40,927 bases of DNA from positions 1 to 40,927 of the forward strand of contig JBKJUK010000261.1 in NCBI GenBank assembly GCA_046590705.1. Direction: 5' to 3'. Positions 28,352 through 37,414 of this stretch are shown piece after piece. Position 1 is the stretch's first letter. Every line of letters begins with the position of its first letter. The notes below the pieces were generated by a model, which was not told the DNA's origin, ran no database searches, and saw only the letters and a list, made by a program, of their open reading frames with translations. The DNA is from JBKJUK01 sp046590705 (GTDB taxonomy: Bacteria > Acidobacteriota > Thermoanaerobaculia > Gp7-AA8). A program made the position numbers and the translations under genes.

Positions 28352-29059
28352 ATGAAGACTCGATCGCTGACTGTGAAGATTCTGGACCGCGTGGCGCGGC
28401 TGGCAGGAAGCGGCGCACGGATGACGCAGAACGCATTGCGACGGCGCGAGCTTGCAGACCTGTCGCTCGAACGGGCACTGAGTATTCAGACGCACATGAC
28501 GATCGCCGAGCTGGATGCAATCTACCGCCTCGCTCTTGACATACCTCAGGGGGGACGAGCGCTGGAGGTTGGCTCGTACCTCGGCGCATCGAGCTGCCGC
28601 ATTGCTGCGGCGCTCTTCTCGAACGACGGTCGTCTCTACTGTGTTGACACGTGGGAGAACGAGACGATGCCGGAAGGCATGCGGGACACGTTCGCCGAAT
28701 TTCAAAAAAATACCAACGGCGCCGCGTTCCGAATCACCACTGTCCGGAAACGGAGCGGAGAAATGGTAGCCAGCGATTTCTCGCTGCCCTTCGACTTCGC
28801 GTTCATCGACGCTGATCACACGTATCCAGCGGTGCGGGGAGATGTCGACCTGGTGAGCGAGTGGCTGCGGGATGGAAGCGTGCTGGCCATGCACGACGTC
28901 ACCTTTTTTGAAGCCGTCTCGCGCGTAGTCGGCGAGATGCTGGCGACAGGCGAGTGGCAGCTGATCGGCCATGTCGATAATCTGGTCTGGCTTCGCAAAC
29001 TGGGAGCTGCCGGGTCTTTTCCGAATCCGATGCTCGTCGCTGAATCGAGTTCCCGATGA
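28352..29059 (+). CDS. Class I SAM methyltransferase, TylF/Methyltransf_24-like
   Basis: 235 aa. Motif I is LEVGSYLGAS at 71-80, the acidic post-I motif CVDTWE at 97-102, and FIDADHTYPAVRGDV at 151-165 with the metal-binding Asp-x-Asp-His pattern of the TylF group; MHDV at 180-183 closes the core. It is 7 bases behind the CmcI-like gene and overlaps the next glycosyltransferase by an ATGA at 29056-29059. It is probably a second sugar O-methyltransferase for the same polymer. It has no clear sequence tie to its neighbour beyond the shared fold. Confidence 0.87.
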   Translation: MKTRSLTVKILDRVARLAGSGARMTQNALRRRELADLSLERALSIQTHMTIAELDAIYRLALDIPQGGRALEVGSYLGASSCRIAAALFSNDGRLYCVDTWENETMPEGMRDTFAEFQKNTNGAAFRITTVRKRSGEMVASDFSLPFDFAFIDADHTYPAVRGDVDLVSEWLRDGSVLAMHDVTFFEAVSRVVGEMLATGEWQLIGHVDNLVWLRKLGAAGSFPNPMLVAESSSR

Positions 29060-30084
29060 TGGACGGACAGGGCGGTTCTGCCTTTGCGTTTGGCATAGCG
29101 ATCTGCACGTTCAATCCGGACGAACGACTTCTAGCCAGAACGCTCGCGGCCGTGTCTGCGCAGCAAATCCCGGCCGGTCTCACCGTCGAATGTGTCGTGA
29201 TTGACAACAACAGCAAGCCGCCGGTTGCGGAACGTGCATCGGTCAAGGCGTTTTTGCAGAGTTGCCCGTGGGCTCGACTAATCTCCGAGCCGCGTTCCGG
29301 CCTGAGCTATGCGCGCGTAAAAGCCATCGAAGGCACGACGTCAGATTTTCTCTGCTTCGTGGATGATGACAACGAACCGGCGCCCGATTACATTGCCAAT
29401 GCTCACCGGATCCTCTCCGAACAGAGCTGCATCGGAGTGATAGGGCCCGGCAAGATCACGGTCGACTTCGTAGACGGGGCCTCGGTGTGGTTCGCTCGCA
29501 CGTTTGCGCACCACTTCCAGGAGCGGGATTCTGCCGGACTTTCTTACGGATGCGTGCCCGGCACCTGGACCGACTACTACCCGCCAGGATCGTGCATGGT
29601 CGTACGGCGTGACGTGCTTACCCGCTACAGGGACAGCTTCCTCGCCGGTGAGCTGACCGCTTCCGATCGCGTCGGCACGAGCCTTTCCAGCGGTGGCGAC
29701 ACACAGATCGTCTGGGAAGCGGTGAAGAAAAATCTGGCCGCGGGCATCTCATCCCAGCTTCGAGCAACACACATGATCCCTGCAAAACGTGCCACTCTCG
29801 CTTACATCAAGCGGCTCAGCTACGGCACATCGTCCAGCTATCTTCCTGCCCTCGTGAGTTCCTTTCCTTCGCAGCGCGCGCTCATTCATCCTGCACCGAC
29901 TGACGTGCGGCTGTTCCGAGACGCTCTGAAGATCTTTGCGCGACGTCTCCTCCGCCTCAGGATGCAGCTGGCGCCGATTGACCTGGCGGTGCTCTTCGGC
30001 TCGGCTGTCGGAACTCTGGGCGCAACGGGCGAAAGAGAGAGCAAATGGATCAAGCGGGCGGTCAGGCTCCTCAGCCTCGAGTAG
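29056..30084 (+). CDS. Glycosyltransferase family 2 (GT-A) protein
   Basis: 342 aa. The N-terminal GT-A domain opens GIAICTFNPDERLLARTL, has VVIDNNS near 47-53, and the metal-binding DDD at 103-105 in CFVDDDNEPAPDYI. A soluble helical tail follows and there is no membrane segment. Start is ATG 29056, coupled to the methyltransferase stop; ATG 29059 is also possible. Probably adds one sugar of the repeat unit. Donor unknown. Confidence 0.88.
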   Translation: MMDGQGGSAFAFGIAICTFNPDERLLARTLAAVSAQQIPAGLTVECVVIDNNSKPPVAERASVKAFLQSCPWARLISEPRSGLSYARVKAIEGTTSDFLCFVDDDNEPAPDYIANAHRILSEQSCIGVIGPGKITVDFVDGASVWFARTFAHHFQERDSAGLSYGCVPGTWTDYYPPGSCMVVRRDVLTRYRDSFLAGELTASDRVGTSLSSGGDTQIVWEAVKKNLAAGISSQLRATHMIPAKRATLAYIKRLSYGTSSSYLPALVSSFPSQRALIHPAPTDVRLFRDALKIFARRLLRLRMQLAPIDLAVLFGSAVGTLGATGERESKWIKRAVRLLSLE

Positions 30085-30135
30085 TGGTTCCCTTGCGCCC
30101 AGCGACGCACGCATCACGCGTAGTATGATTTGCAC

Positions 30136-31113
30136 ATGATGGATGACGCGATTCAGACGCCCGTCCTGCTCGTCATTTTCAAACGTCCGCAGCTGACGCG
30201 CCGCGCTATCCGTGCAATTGCGGCCGCCCGTCCGGCAACGCTCCTGATCGCGGCCGACGGACCTCGCGGTGACTTTGAAGCTGCGTTGTGCGAAGAGGCC
30301 CGCGCAGTGATCAGCGAGGTCGACTGGCCGTGTACCGTCATCACCAATTTTTCCGACACCAACCTGGGCTGCGGCGTCAGGATGCACACCGCGATCACCT
30401 GGGCATTCACGCTCTCCGAGGAAGTGATCATCCTCGAGGACGACTGCGTGCCCAATCCATCTTTCTTTTCCTTCTGCGAGGAGCTGCTGGCTTACTACCG
30501 CACAGATGAACGGGTGATGCATGTCAGCGGAAACAACTTTGTGGGCAGTAAGTCTCTGAATCCCTACAGTTATTATTTTTCGAAGTACACACACGCCTGG
30601 GGATGGGCAACCTGGCGTCGTGCCTGGCAACATTTCGATTGGTCGATGCGCCAATGGCCTGAACTCAGAGATGCAGGGCTGCTGGAGACATGCTGCCGCG
30701 ACCCGTACGAGCGCGATTTGTGGCGTTCGACCTTCGACCAGATGCATCAGGGCGCGCCCGATGTGTGGGATTACCAGTGGAATTTCGCCTGCTGGTCGCA
30801 GTCAGGTCTGGTGGTCATACCGAGCGTCAATCTCGTCTCGAATATTGGCTTCGGTGATGACGCGACGCACACGAAGTCGGAGAGCGGAGTTCTCAGCCTG
30901 CCGACCTTCGCGATGGACGAGATACATCACCCACCCTTCGTGGTGCGCGACGAATCTGCCGACGCCATCACCTATGACCGAAATTTCGGAGGAGCGGAAT
31001 CGAAAGCGCGAAACACGCCCAAGGCCCGCCTACGACGCTCGCTCGAACCTGCTCTTCGACAACTGCGACGCCTCAAGCGCGGTCTGAAAGACCTTACGGG
31101 CCGATCAGTTTGA
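30136..31113 (+). CDS. GT-A fold glycosyltransferase, HlpA-like family
   Basis: 325 aa from ATG 30136. The start LLVIFKRPQLTRRAIRAI, the LLIAADGPRG strand, the NLGCGVRMHTAI helix and the EDD at 101-103 in VIILEDDCVPNPSFF are those of a nucleotide-sugar GT-A domain. HAWGWATWRRAW, near residues 150-161, is the hallmark of the family often labelled hemolytic protein HlpA-like in polysaccharide loci. The frame opens at TTG 30130, but ATG 30136 or 30139 is more likely. A TATGAT box at 30124-30129 lies only 6 bases before the ATG, which would suit a leaderless transcript, but this is weak evidence. Confidence 0.83.
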   Translation: MMDDAIQTPVLLVIFKRPQLTRRAIRAIAAARPATLLIAADGPRGDFEAALCEEARAVISEVDWPCTVITNFSDTNLGCGVRMHTAITWAFTLSEEVIILEDDCVPNPSFFSFCEELLAYYRTDERVMHVSGNNFVGSKSLNPYSYYFSKYTHAWGWATWRRAWQHFDWSMRQWPELRDAGLLETCCRDPYERDLWRSTFDQMHQGAPDVWDYQWNFACWSQSGLVVIPSVNLVSNIGFGDDATHTKSESGVLSLPTFAMDEIHHPPFVVRDESADAITYDRNFGGAESKARNTPKARLRRSLEPALRQLRRLKRGLKDLTGRSV

Positions 31114-31156
31114 GAGGATCGAGTTTGCAGGTTCGCATCCTTTCAAGGAGTGTCAG

Positions 31157-33016
31157 ATGTGCGGGATAGGCGGGCTGTTCGGAGAGCCGGCACCCGACGC
31201 GGCGGCGGCAATGAGTGGGGCCATGGCTCACCGCGGTCCGGATGATTCAGGCCGCTTCGAAAACGGCCGCCTGACCCTGGTACACAGGCGGCTGAGCATC
31301 ATCGACGTCAGCGCTTCCGGTCATCAACCGATGCCGTACGCGAATGGACGCTATCAGATCGCATTCAATGGCGAGATTTACAACTTCGCCGCGTTGCGCG
31401 TCGAGCTCGAGACTCTCGGACACACGTTCACCTCGCACAGCGACACCGAGGTTCTGCTGGCCGGCTGGGCGCAATGGGGCGAGGACTGCGTGCGCCGTCT
31501 GCGCGGTATGTTCGCATTCGCGCTGTACGACAGCGCGGAAGAAACACTCTTTCTCGCACGTGATCGTTTCGGAATCAAACCTCTCTACTTCACCACGCAG
31601 AAAGGCACGTTCATTTTCGCTTCGGAACTGAAAGCTTTGCTGGCCAGCGGACTGGTCCCGCGGCAACTGGATCCCCAGGCGCTCTGGTTCTATCTGTCGC
31701 TCGGATCCGTGCCACAGCCAGGCACTGCCATCGCCGGTGTAAAAATGTTGGCGCCTGGTCACACCATGACCATTCGGCGCGAGCTGAGCGCGACAACTGC
31801 ACGATACTGGGATCTGGCCGAGGCCAGCCGGGTTCACGCGAGAGAACTGCGCGGCATCGATGGCGTTTCTGCTGCGCGTGAGCTTCGCGTGCTGCTGGAC
31901 GAAGCCACGCGACTGCACATGGTCGCCGATGTTCCAGTGGGCGCATTCCTGAGCGGAGGGATCGACTCGACTGCGGTGGTCGGTCTGATGACACGCGCCA
32001 GCGGACGGCGCATCAGTACGTTTTCAGTAGGATTCGCCGAAGATCAGAGCGCGGTCGATGAACGGGAATGGGCTCGCCTCGCGGCCCGGACGTTCGACAG
32101 CGAACACCATGAGGTGCTCGTCACCGGCGCCGAAGTCGCCGCACAGTTCGATGATCTCGTGAGGGCGATTGATCAGCCGAGCCTGGACGGCACGAACACC
32201 TATCTCGTTTCGCAGGCGACCTCACGCTCTCTCAATGTCGCACTGTCGGGGATCGGCGGTGACGAACTGTTTGCCGGGTATCAGCATTTCCGGCGGATGG
32301 ATCGTGCAGCAAATTGGGATCGCCGACTCGCGGCCGTTCCCTCTCCGCTCCGCAGAGGCATACTCCGAAAGATACCGGGTCGCTTTCTCGCAGATCGGGA
32401 TCTTCTCCTGGCCACACTTCCCGAGCGTTACGCGACGATGCGCCGGCTGGTGGACGACCGGGAGAAGCCCGGGATGCTCAACGGCGATATGGCAGCGCGC
32501 ACCCGAATGGAGCCGCTGACAGCGTTGTACGATCCGTTCATTCGTGCGGAACTTGACGGCGTCGCACAAACGTCCTACGTCGAAAGCAGCAGGTACATGG
32601 CGGACACGCTGCTCCGCGATGCCGACGCCATGTCGATGCGCTGGTCGCTCGAAGTACGTCCAGTACTGCTGGACCATGTCCTGGCCGAGTTCGTACTGGC
32701 GTTACCTTCGCGGCTGAAGCTGACCGACTCCGGCAACAAGTCTCTCTTCGTCGACGCGGTTCGCGATCTGCTGCCTCCCGGCACGGCCGAAAGGAAGAAG
32801 CTCGGCTTCGAACTCCCGCTGCAATCGTGGCTGAGCGGTCCGCTTAAGGAAAGAGTTCGCTCAGCACTGGCATCGGATCAGGCCCGAAGCATCTTCAGCG
32901 AGCGACAGCTGAAGTCGACCAGAGACGATCTCGATGCCGGACGCCGGCCAGCGCTACGAGTCTGGTCTCACCTCATTTTCGTCGAATGGATGCGCAGTAC
33001 CGGAGTGACTCCTTGA
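31157..33016 (+). CDS. AsnB-type glutamine amidotransferase 2
   Basis: 619 aa, the longest of the three in this locus. MCGIGGLFGE gives the Cys2 nucleophile; AHRGPDDSG, FNGEIYNF (70-77) and ARDRFGIKPLY follow in the glutaminase domain. The synthetase domain carries the PP-loop SGGIDS at 266-271 and GIGGDELFAGY. An AAGGAG ribosome site sits 8 bases before ATG 31157. It overlaps the next gene with TTGA at 33013-33016. As with the other copies, free asparagine synthesis and amidation of a sugar carboxyl are both possible; the cluster setting favours the latter. Confidence 0.92.
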   Translation: MCGIGGLFGEPAPDAAAAMSGAMAHRGPDDSGRFENGRLTLVHRRLSIIDVSASGHQPMPYANGRYQIAFNGEIYNFAALRVELETLGHTFTSHSDTEVLLAGWAQWGEDCVRRLRGMFAFALYDSAEETLFLARDRFGIKPLYFTTQKGTFIFASELKALLASGLVPRQLDPQALWFYLSLGSVPQPGTAIAGVKMLAPGHTMTIRRELSATTARYWDLAEASRVHARELRGIDGVSAARELRVLLDEATRLHMVADVPVGAFLSGGIDSTAVVGLMTRASGRRISTFSVGFAEDQSAVDEREWARLAARTFDSEHHEVLVTGAEVAAQFDDLVRAIDQPSLDGTNTYLVSQATSRSLNVALSGIGGDELFAGYQHFRRMDRAANWDRRLAAVPSPLRRGILRKIPGRFLADRDLLLATLPERYATMRRLVDDREKPGMLNGDMAARTRMEPLTALYDPFIRAELDGVAQTSYVESSRYMADTLLRDADAMSMRWSLEVRPVLLDHVLAEFVLALPSRLKLTDSGNKSLFVDAVRDLLPPGTAERKKLGFELPLQSWLSGPLKERVRSALASDQARSIFSERQLKSTRDDLDAGRRPALRVWSHLIFVEWMRSTGVTP

Positions 33017-34410
33017 CAGATGCATCAGACCGATCACGCCCGCTGCGCATCCTGCAGGTCTCAACCAGTGATGTCGCCGGCGGGGCGGAGCGATCAGCCA
33101 AGAATCTAGCCACAAGGTACCGCGAGCTCGGTCATGAGTCGTGGCTGGCGGCCGGTACTTTGCGTGCGAATAACGAGCACGCATTTGTGATTCGAAATGA
33201 TGCAGAGCGAAATGTCGTGGTCCGCGCCATTGACAGGCTACGCCGGAACCCTGACGGAATCGTTCACAGGATCCGTGGGCTTGGACGACTCACCGCTCTT
33301 GCGCGACGGTTGTCTGAACCCGCCCGCATGCTCGAGATCGAGCGGGGGATCGAAGACTTTCACTTCCCGGGAACTGCGGGTCTGCTCGAGCTTCCTCCAG
33401 AACGGCCCGATGTCCTCCACCTGCACAATCTGCATGGAGACTACTTCGACCTGCGTGAGTTGCCTCGACTCAGCCGCCGGGTGCCGACGATTCTCAATGT
33501 TCGCGACGGATGGCTCATGAGCGGGCACTGCGCCTTCTCGCTCAACGGAAACGAAAAATGGAAGACTGGCTGTGGCGATTGTCCGGACCTCACTATTTTC
33601 CCCGCCATCAAGCGTGACGCCACTGCCTTCAACTGGCAGAGGAAGCGCGCCATCCTGGCCGATAGTCGCGTCTACGTGGCAACTCCTTCCCAATGGATGA
33701 TGAATCGTGTTCATGAATCGATCATCTCTGCGGCAGCCATCGATTCGCGCGTGATTGCCAACGGTGTCGACATCAGGACATTCAACCCGGGTGATCGCCG
33801 CGCCGCACGCCTGACAGTCGGCGTTGCGGCCAATGCGCGCGTGCTGCTCGTTGCGGCCAACGGCATCCGCGGGAACGTCTGGAAAGACTTTGTCACGCTT
33901 CGAGCGGCACTCGAGATCATCGGCCAGCGACCGGAGCAGATCATCGTGCTGGCCGTGGGAGAAACAGCGGCACCGGAGAAGATCGGGAATCTCGAACTCA
34001 GGTTTGTGCCGTTCGAGGCCGACAACAACCGGCTCGCTGATTACTACCGCGCCGCTGACATCTACTTGCATGCTGCCCGCGTGGAGTCGTTCGGCAACGT
34101 ACTGCTGGAAGCGCGCGCCTGCGGAACGGCGGTCGTTGCGACTGCTGTCGGCGGGATTCCAGAACAGTTCCGCGACCTACGTACACACGCTGCAGAAGAG
34201 GCGACAGGAGCACTCGTATCTCCCGCCAATCCCACGGAGTTCGCGAGCATGGTGATGGCGCTGCTCGACAACGACGAACTTCGGCAGAAGATCGCTGACA
34301 ACGGGCTTCGGCAGGTCACGACCGAGTTCACTCTCGATCTGCAGGCGGAACGTTTCCTGAGCTGGTACCGGGAGATTCTCTCAGCGCGCGGATCGCAGGA
34401 GCTGACTTAG
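33013..34410 (+). CDS. Glycosyltransferase family 4 (GT-B) protein, second copy
   Basis: 465 aa from TTG 33013. The N-terminal domain starts LRILQVSTSDVAGGAERSAK, and DVLHLHNLHGDYFDL is a typical GT4 acceptor-domain strand. The donor domain has the E-x7-E motif ESFGNVLLE followed by ARACGTAVVATAVGGIPE. TTG 33013 is chosen because it overlaps the asnB stop by 4 bases and GGAG lies 7 bases before it; ATG 32986 would extend the protein by 9 residues inside asnB. A cysteine-rich GCGDCPDL segment in the N-terminal domain is seen in a subset of GT4 enzymes. Donor unknown. Confidence 0.88.
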   Translation: MTDASDRSRPLRILQVSTSDVAGGAERSAKNLATRYRELGHESWLAAGTLRANNEHAFVIRNDAERNVVVRAIDRLRRNPDGIVHRIRGLGRLTALARRLSEPARMLEIERGIEDFHFPGTAGLLELPPERPDVLHLHNLHGDYFDLRELPRLSRRVPTILNVRDGWLMSGHCAFSLNGNEKWKTGCGDCPDLTIFPAIKRDATAFNWQRKRAILADSRVYVATPSQWMMNRVHESIISAAAIDSRVIANGVDIRTFNPGDRRAARLTVGVAANARVLLVAANGIRGNVWKDFVTLRAALEIIGQRPEQIIVLAVGETAAPEKIGNLELRFVPFEADNNRLADYYRAADIYLHAARVESFGNVLLEARACGTAVVATAVGGIPEQFRDLRTHAAEEATGALVSPANPTEFASMVMALLDNDELRQKIADNGLRQVTTEFTLDLQAERFLSWYREILSARGSQELT

Positions 34411-34484
34411 CCCGCATTTCTCACATTCTGCTGCGGAAGTGGATAGCGTCCTCGCGACGAAACCCTGTGAGAAATGCGGGTTAG
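34408..34484. repeat. Inverted-repeat element H between convergent genes
   Basis: CCCGCATTTCTCACA at 34411-34425 and TGTGAGAAATGCGGG at 34466-34480 are a perfect 15-base inverted pair around a 40-base loop; flanking TTAG/GTTAG bases extend the similarity. The TAG stop of the GT4 gene touches the left arm. It lies between a plus-strand and a minus-strand gene that converge, so it may act as a two-way terminator, though there is no T-run. Its sequence is not related to the GTCATTCCGA family. Confidence 0.65.
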
Positions 34485-34517
34485 CCGAATGACTTCGTCT
34501 CGTCTCGCTTCCTGAAC

Positions 34518-35456
34518 TCAACGTCCGAGCTGCGCCTGAAGCCATCGAACCCAGGCCTTGATCATCCAGGGCCGTGCGGCGATTGCCTTGCCCAGGTAAC
34601 GACGGGCTGCAGGATCTGAGCGCTGCCGGAGCATCTCGCCGATAAAGTACAACCCGTCGGCAGCAGCAGCACCGTTTCGCTTTCCTCGCAAAGGTCGTAT
34701 CGCTGCCGCTTTCAGGAGAATCGCCTCCTCGTCACCGCCGGCGCGTCTCACTTCAGTGGCCGCACGAGAAAGATCGCCGAGAGCCATCTGCAGCATGCGT
34801 GAAATGCTGCTGATACCGAGCGGGTCGACTCGCGCGTTGTACAGAATGTCGGGTACCACTTGAAACTTTCCCCTTTCGGCCAGGCGGTACCAGAGATCCC
34901 AGTCCTGACCGAAATAGAACTCGGTCCGGTAACCACCGGCAGCGAGATAGGCGTCACGACGCATCATCACCGACCCGTGACTGGTCGGTCCTTCCGCCAG
35001 CGCCCGACCGTTGACTACATCGGCAGAGACCGCAGATGCGGCGTCCTTCTTCTGCACCCAGAGTTCCTCGGACGATGGTCCGATAAAGCGTGTCCAGCAG
35101 GAAACAAAAGCGAGATCTGGTTCCTGCTCGAGAATGATCCTCTGCCGGCGAAACCTGTCGGGCTCGGAGAAGTCGTCCGAATCATGACGGGCGATGTAAG
35201 TGCCACGCGCCTCTGCGCACCCTCTCCGTAGCGCAGCCGTGAGCCCGCGGTTCTCCTGATGATGAACATGGACACGCTCGTCTTCGGCAGCGTAGCGGTC
35301 AAGCAGGTCTGACGATCCGTCCGTCGAACCATCGTTCACCACGATCAACTCCATCTCGATCTGCCGCTCCTGCATGATTGAGTCGATCGCTGTTCGGAGT
35401 GTCTCCCCAGCGTTGTAGACACTCATCACCACGGAAACCCCGCCCACGTTCATCAT
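34518..35456 (-). CDS. Glycosyltransferase family 2 (GT-A) protein, opposite strand
   Basis: 312 aa. The start VSVVMSVYNAGETLRTAIDS, the IVVNDGSTDGS strand and DSDD at 92-95 (RHDSDDFSEPDRF) are classical GT2. QDWDLWYRLAERG is the acceptor-site ED/WD region common in this family. It is the only gene of the cluster on the minus strand and is divergent from the third asnB across 185 bases. ATG 35456 or 35453 can start it. The tail after about residue 230 is helical and basic. Donor unknown. Confidence 0.88.
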   Translation of the reverse strand: MMNVGGVSVVMSVYNAGETLRTAIDSIMQERQIEMELIVVNDGSTDGSSDLLDRYAAEDERVHVHHQENRGLTAALRRGCAEARGTYIARHDSDDFSEPDRFRRQRIILEQEPDLAFVSCWTRFIGPSSEELWVQKKDAASAVSADVVNGRALAEGPTSHGSVMMRRDAYLAAGGYRTEFYFGQDWDLWYRLAERGKFQVVPDILYNARVDPLGISSISRMLQMALGDLSRAATEVRRAGGDEEAILLKAAAIRPLRGKRNGAAAADGLYFIGEMLRQRSDPAARRYLGKAIAARPWMIKAWVRWLQAQLGR

Positions 35457-35501
35457 TGCCCCACATTATGAAACGCAGAGGATCTTTGCCTTCGAAGTAC
35501 G

Positions 35502-35529
35502 TTGGCACGACCCGCTCACGAGGCATAAT
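35502..35529 (+). promoter_or_regulatory. Possible sigma-70-type promoter for the third asnB operon
   Basis: TTGGCA at 35502-35507 and CATAAT at 35524-35529 are separated by 16 bases in the divergent gap. Transcription would begin near 35536, leaving a leader of about 105 bases before the asnB ATG. This is a pattern match only. Confidence 0.3.
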
Positions 35530-35641
35530 AACGTCAGGACATACGCATACTGATGAAGACTGTACGGATGTCAGACAGAAATTCTGGACAGGTAAGTGAG
35601 AGAGTTTCTTCGTTCGTCGGCGCCCGCCGCGAAGGCTACTG

Positions 35642-37414
35642 ATGTGCGGCATCACAGGGTGGTCGCTCGTACCGGGTGCGGACTTGAGCAGAGAGACGCT
35701 GGTAGCCATGACCGAGTGCCTGCGCCATCGCGGTCCCGATGACGAAGGTTTCCTGCATGATCCCGCACGTGGGGTGGCCCTGGGGCATCGCAGGTTGAGC
35801 ATCATCGATCTCAGCGTGCGTGCTCATCAACCCATGTACAGCGAAAGTGAGGGCATTGCCCTTGCCTACAACGGCGAGATCTACAATTTCCGTTCACTTC
35901 GACAGCAGCTCGAGGCGGCGGGACATGCTTTTCACTCTGATTCGGACACGGAGGTCGTACTGCGTGCCTATGAAGAATGGGGTGATGATTGTGTGCGGCG
36001 GTTCGCCGGAATGTTCGCGCTGGCAATCTGGTCGGCAGAGACAAACTCGATTCTTCTGGCGCGCGACCCTCTCGGCATCAAACCCCTTTTCTACACCGCG
36101 TTGCCCAACGGCAAAGGCGTGGCCTTCAGCTCCGAGCTGAAGGCATTTCTACAGATACCGGGATTCAGTGCCCGACTTGATCGCGCGGCGCTCGAGCAGT
36201 ACGTCGAGCTCGGGTACACCTACGAAAACGAGCGCACCTCACTGGAAGGCGTTCATAAGTTGTCCCCTGGCACGACGCTCCGAATCGGGATGGGTTCAGT
36301 CTCTGAACCGACGAGCTTCTTCCGCGCCGAGGATGTGCAGCAGGACCTTTCCAGATCATATGCAGAGCGTGAAGTCGCGCTGCACGAACTGATGAGTGAA
36401 GTTGTCGCCGAGCACATGATTGCAGACGTGCCTGTGGGAATCCTTCTTTCGGGCGGACTCGATTCCTCCCTGATCGCCAGTCTCGCCACTCGCTCAGGAA
36501 AAGTGACCACCCTCACCATGGCCTTCGGCGATTCTACCGTCGACGAGCGCCCTTTCGCCCGGCAGGTGAGCCGGTTCATCGGTTCTGAACATCTGGAAGC
36601 AGTCATTCGTCCGGAAGACGTATACGAATCCATCGACGAGGCCATCTGGTACTTCGACGATCTCTTCTCGGACTGGGGCATGGTCTCGACACGATTGCTT
36701 TATCAGAAAGCACGAGCGCTCGGTCTCAAAGTCGTTCTGGTGGGCGAAGGATCGGATGAGCTTTTCGGCGGCTACGACCGATTCGAAGAGCCGGCCGGAA
36801 AGTTTTTCGAGCATCAGCTTTTCTCTCTCTACCGATCGTACGCAGGGCGGAGATACGGCAGAGGCTATCTACGATTTCGAGCGCTGATGTCGAAGTACCG
36901 GCGCAACTCGAACGACTGGTTCTCTGCCATCCGATTGTTCGAGGTCATCCATCAGCTGCCGAATCAATACATCATGAAGGTCGACCGCGCCAGCATGTCG
37001 GCATCCGTGGAGGCGCGCACTCCATTTCTCGACGTTCGAGTTGCCACGCTCGCTCTCTCCACCCCGGCCAGTTCCCTCCTGTCCGGCCGCACCAACAAGA
37101 TGCTGCTTCGAACCACGGCAGCGAGATTCGGCCTGCTTCCACCTGAAATTGCAGATCGACCGAAATTCGGAGCATCGATCGCGAGCTCGTGGATGGACGA
37201 GTCAACGTCCTTCCGCGCCTACGCACGCAAAATGATTCTCGACGAGCCCGGATGGACTGACGAGCTTGGGATGCGTCGCGCCATGACTCTCTTCTTCGAT
37301 CGCAGCCAGCAGGGCTATCCATTTCCCCATCCCCTCAGCCTTTTCAGCAACGCCGCCTGGCGCCTGCTCCTTCTCAATCTCTGGTCAGCGAAGTACCTCG
37401 GTGCAACCAGATGA
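35642..37414 (+). CDS. AsnB-type glutamine amidotransferase 3
   Basis: 590 aa. MCGITGWSLV gives Cys2; RHRGPDDEGF, YNGEIYNF (76-83) and ARDPLGIKPLF mark the glutaminase domain. The PP-loop SGGLDS is at 270-275, and VGEGSDELFGGYDRF and KVDRASMSASVEARTPFLD are synthetase-domain landmarks. A GAAGG purine tract precedes ATG 35642. The stop overlaps the next start by ATGA at 37411-37414. It differs clearly in sequence from the other two copies, so this is not a recent tandem duplication. Sugar amidation is the likely role by context; free asparagine synthesis is the alternative. Confidence 0.92.
   Translation: MCGITGWSLVPGADLSRETLVAMTECLRHRGPDDEGFLHDPARGVALGHRRLSIIDLSVRAHQPMYSESEGIALAYNGEIYNFRSLRQQLEAAGHAFHSDSDTEVVLRAYEEWGDDCVRRFAGMFALAIWSAETNSILLARDPLGIKPLFYTALPNGKGVAFSSELKAFLQIPGFSARLDRAALEQYVELGYTYENERTSLEGVHKLSPGTTLRIGMGSVSEPTSFFRAEDVQQDLSRSYAEREVALHELMSEVVAEHMIADVPVGILLSGGLDSSLIASLATRSGKVTTLTMAFGDSTVDERPFARQVSRFIGSEHLEAVIRPEDVYESIDEAIWYFDDLFSDWGMVSTRLLYQKARALGLKVVLVGEGSDELFGGYDRFEEPAGKFFEHQLFSLYRSYAGRRYGRGYLRFRALMSKYRRNSNDWFSAIRLFEVIHQLPNQYIMKVDRASMSASVEARTPFLDVRVATLALSTPASSLLSGRTNKMLLRTTAARFGLLPPEIADRPKFGASIASSWMDESTSFRAYARKMILDEPGWTDELGMRRAMTLFFDRSQQGYPFPHPLSLFSNAAWRLLLLNLWSAKYLGATR

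Noticed and set aside
30093..30129. Standard -35/-10 promoter before the HlpA-like gene (TTGCGC with TATGAT)
   Set aside because: The spacing is 25 bases, too long for a normal sigma-70 promoter; only the -10-like box remains.
29749..30747. 332-residue open frame on the minus strand
   Set aside because: It crosses the end of one glycosyltransferase and most of another on the opposite strand, both of which have clear GT-A motifs.
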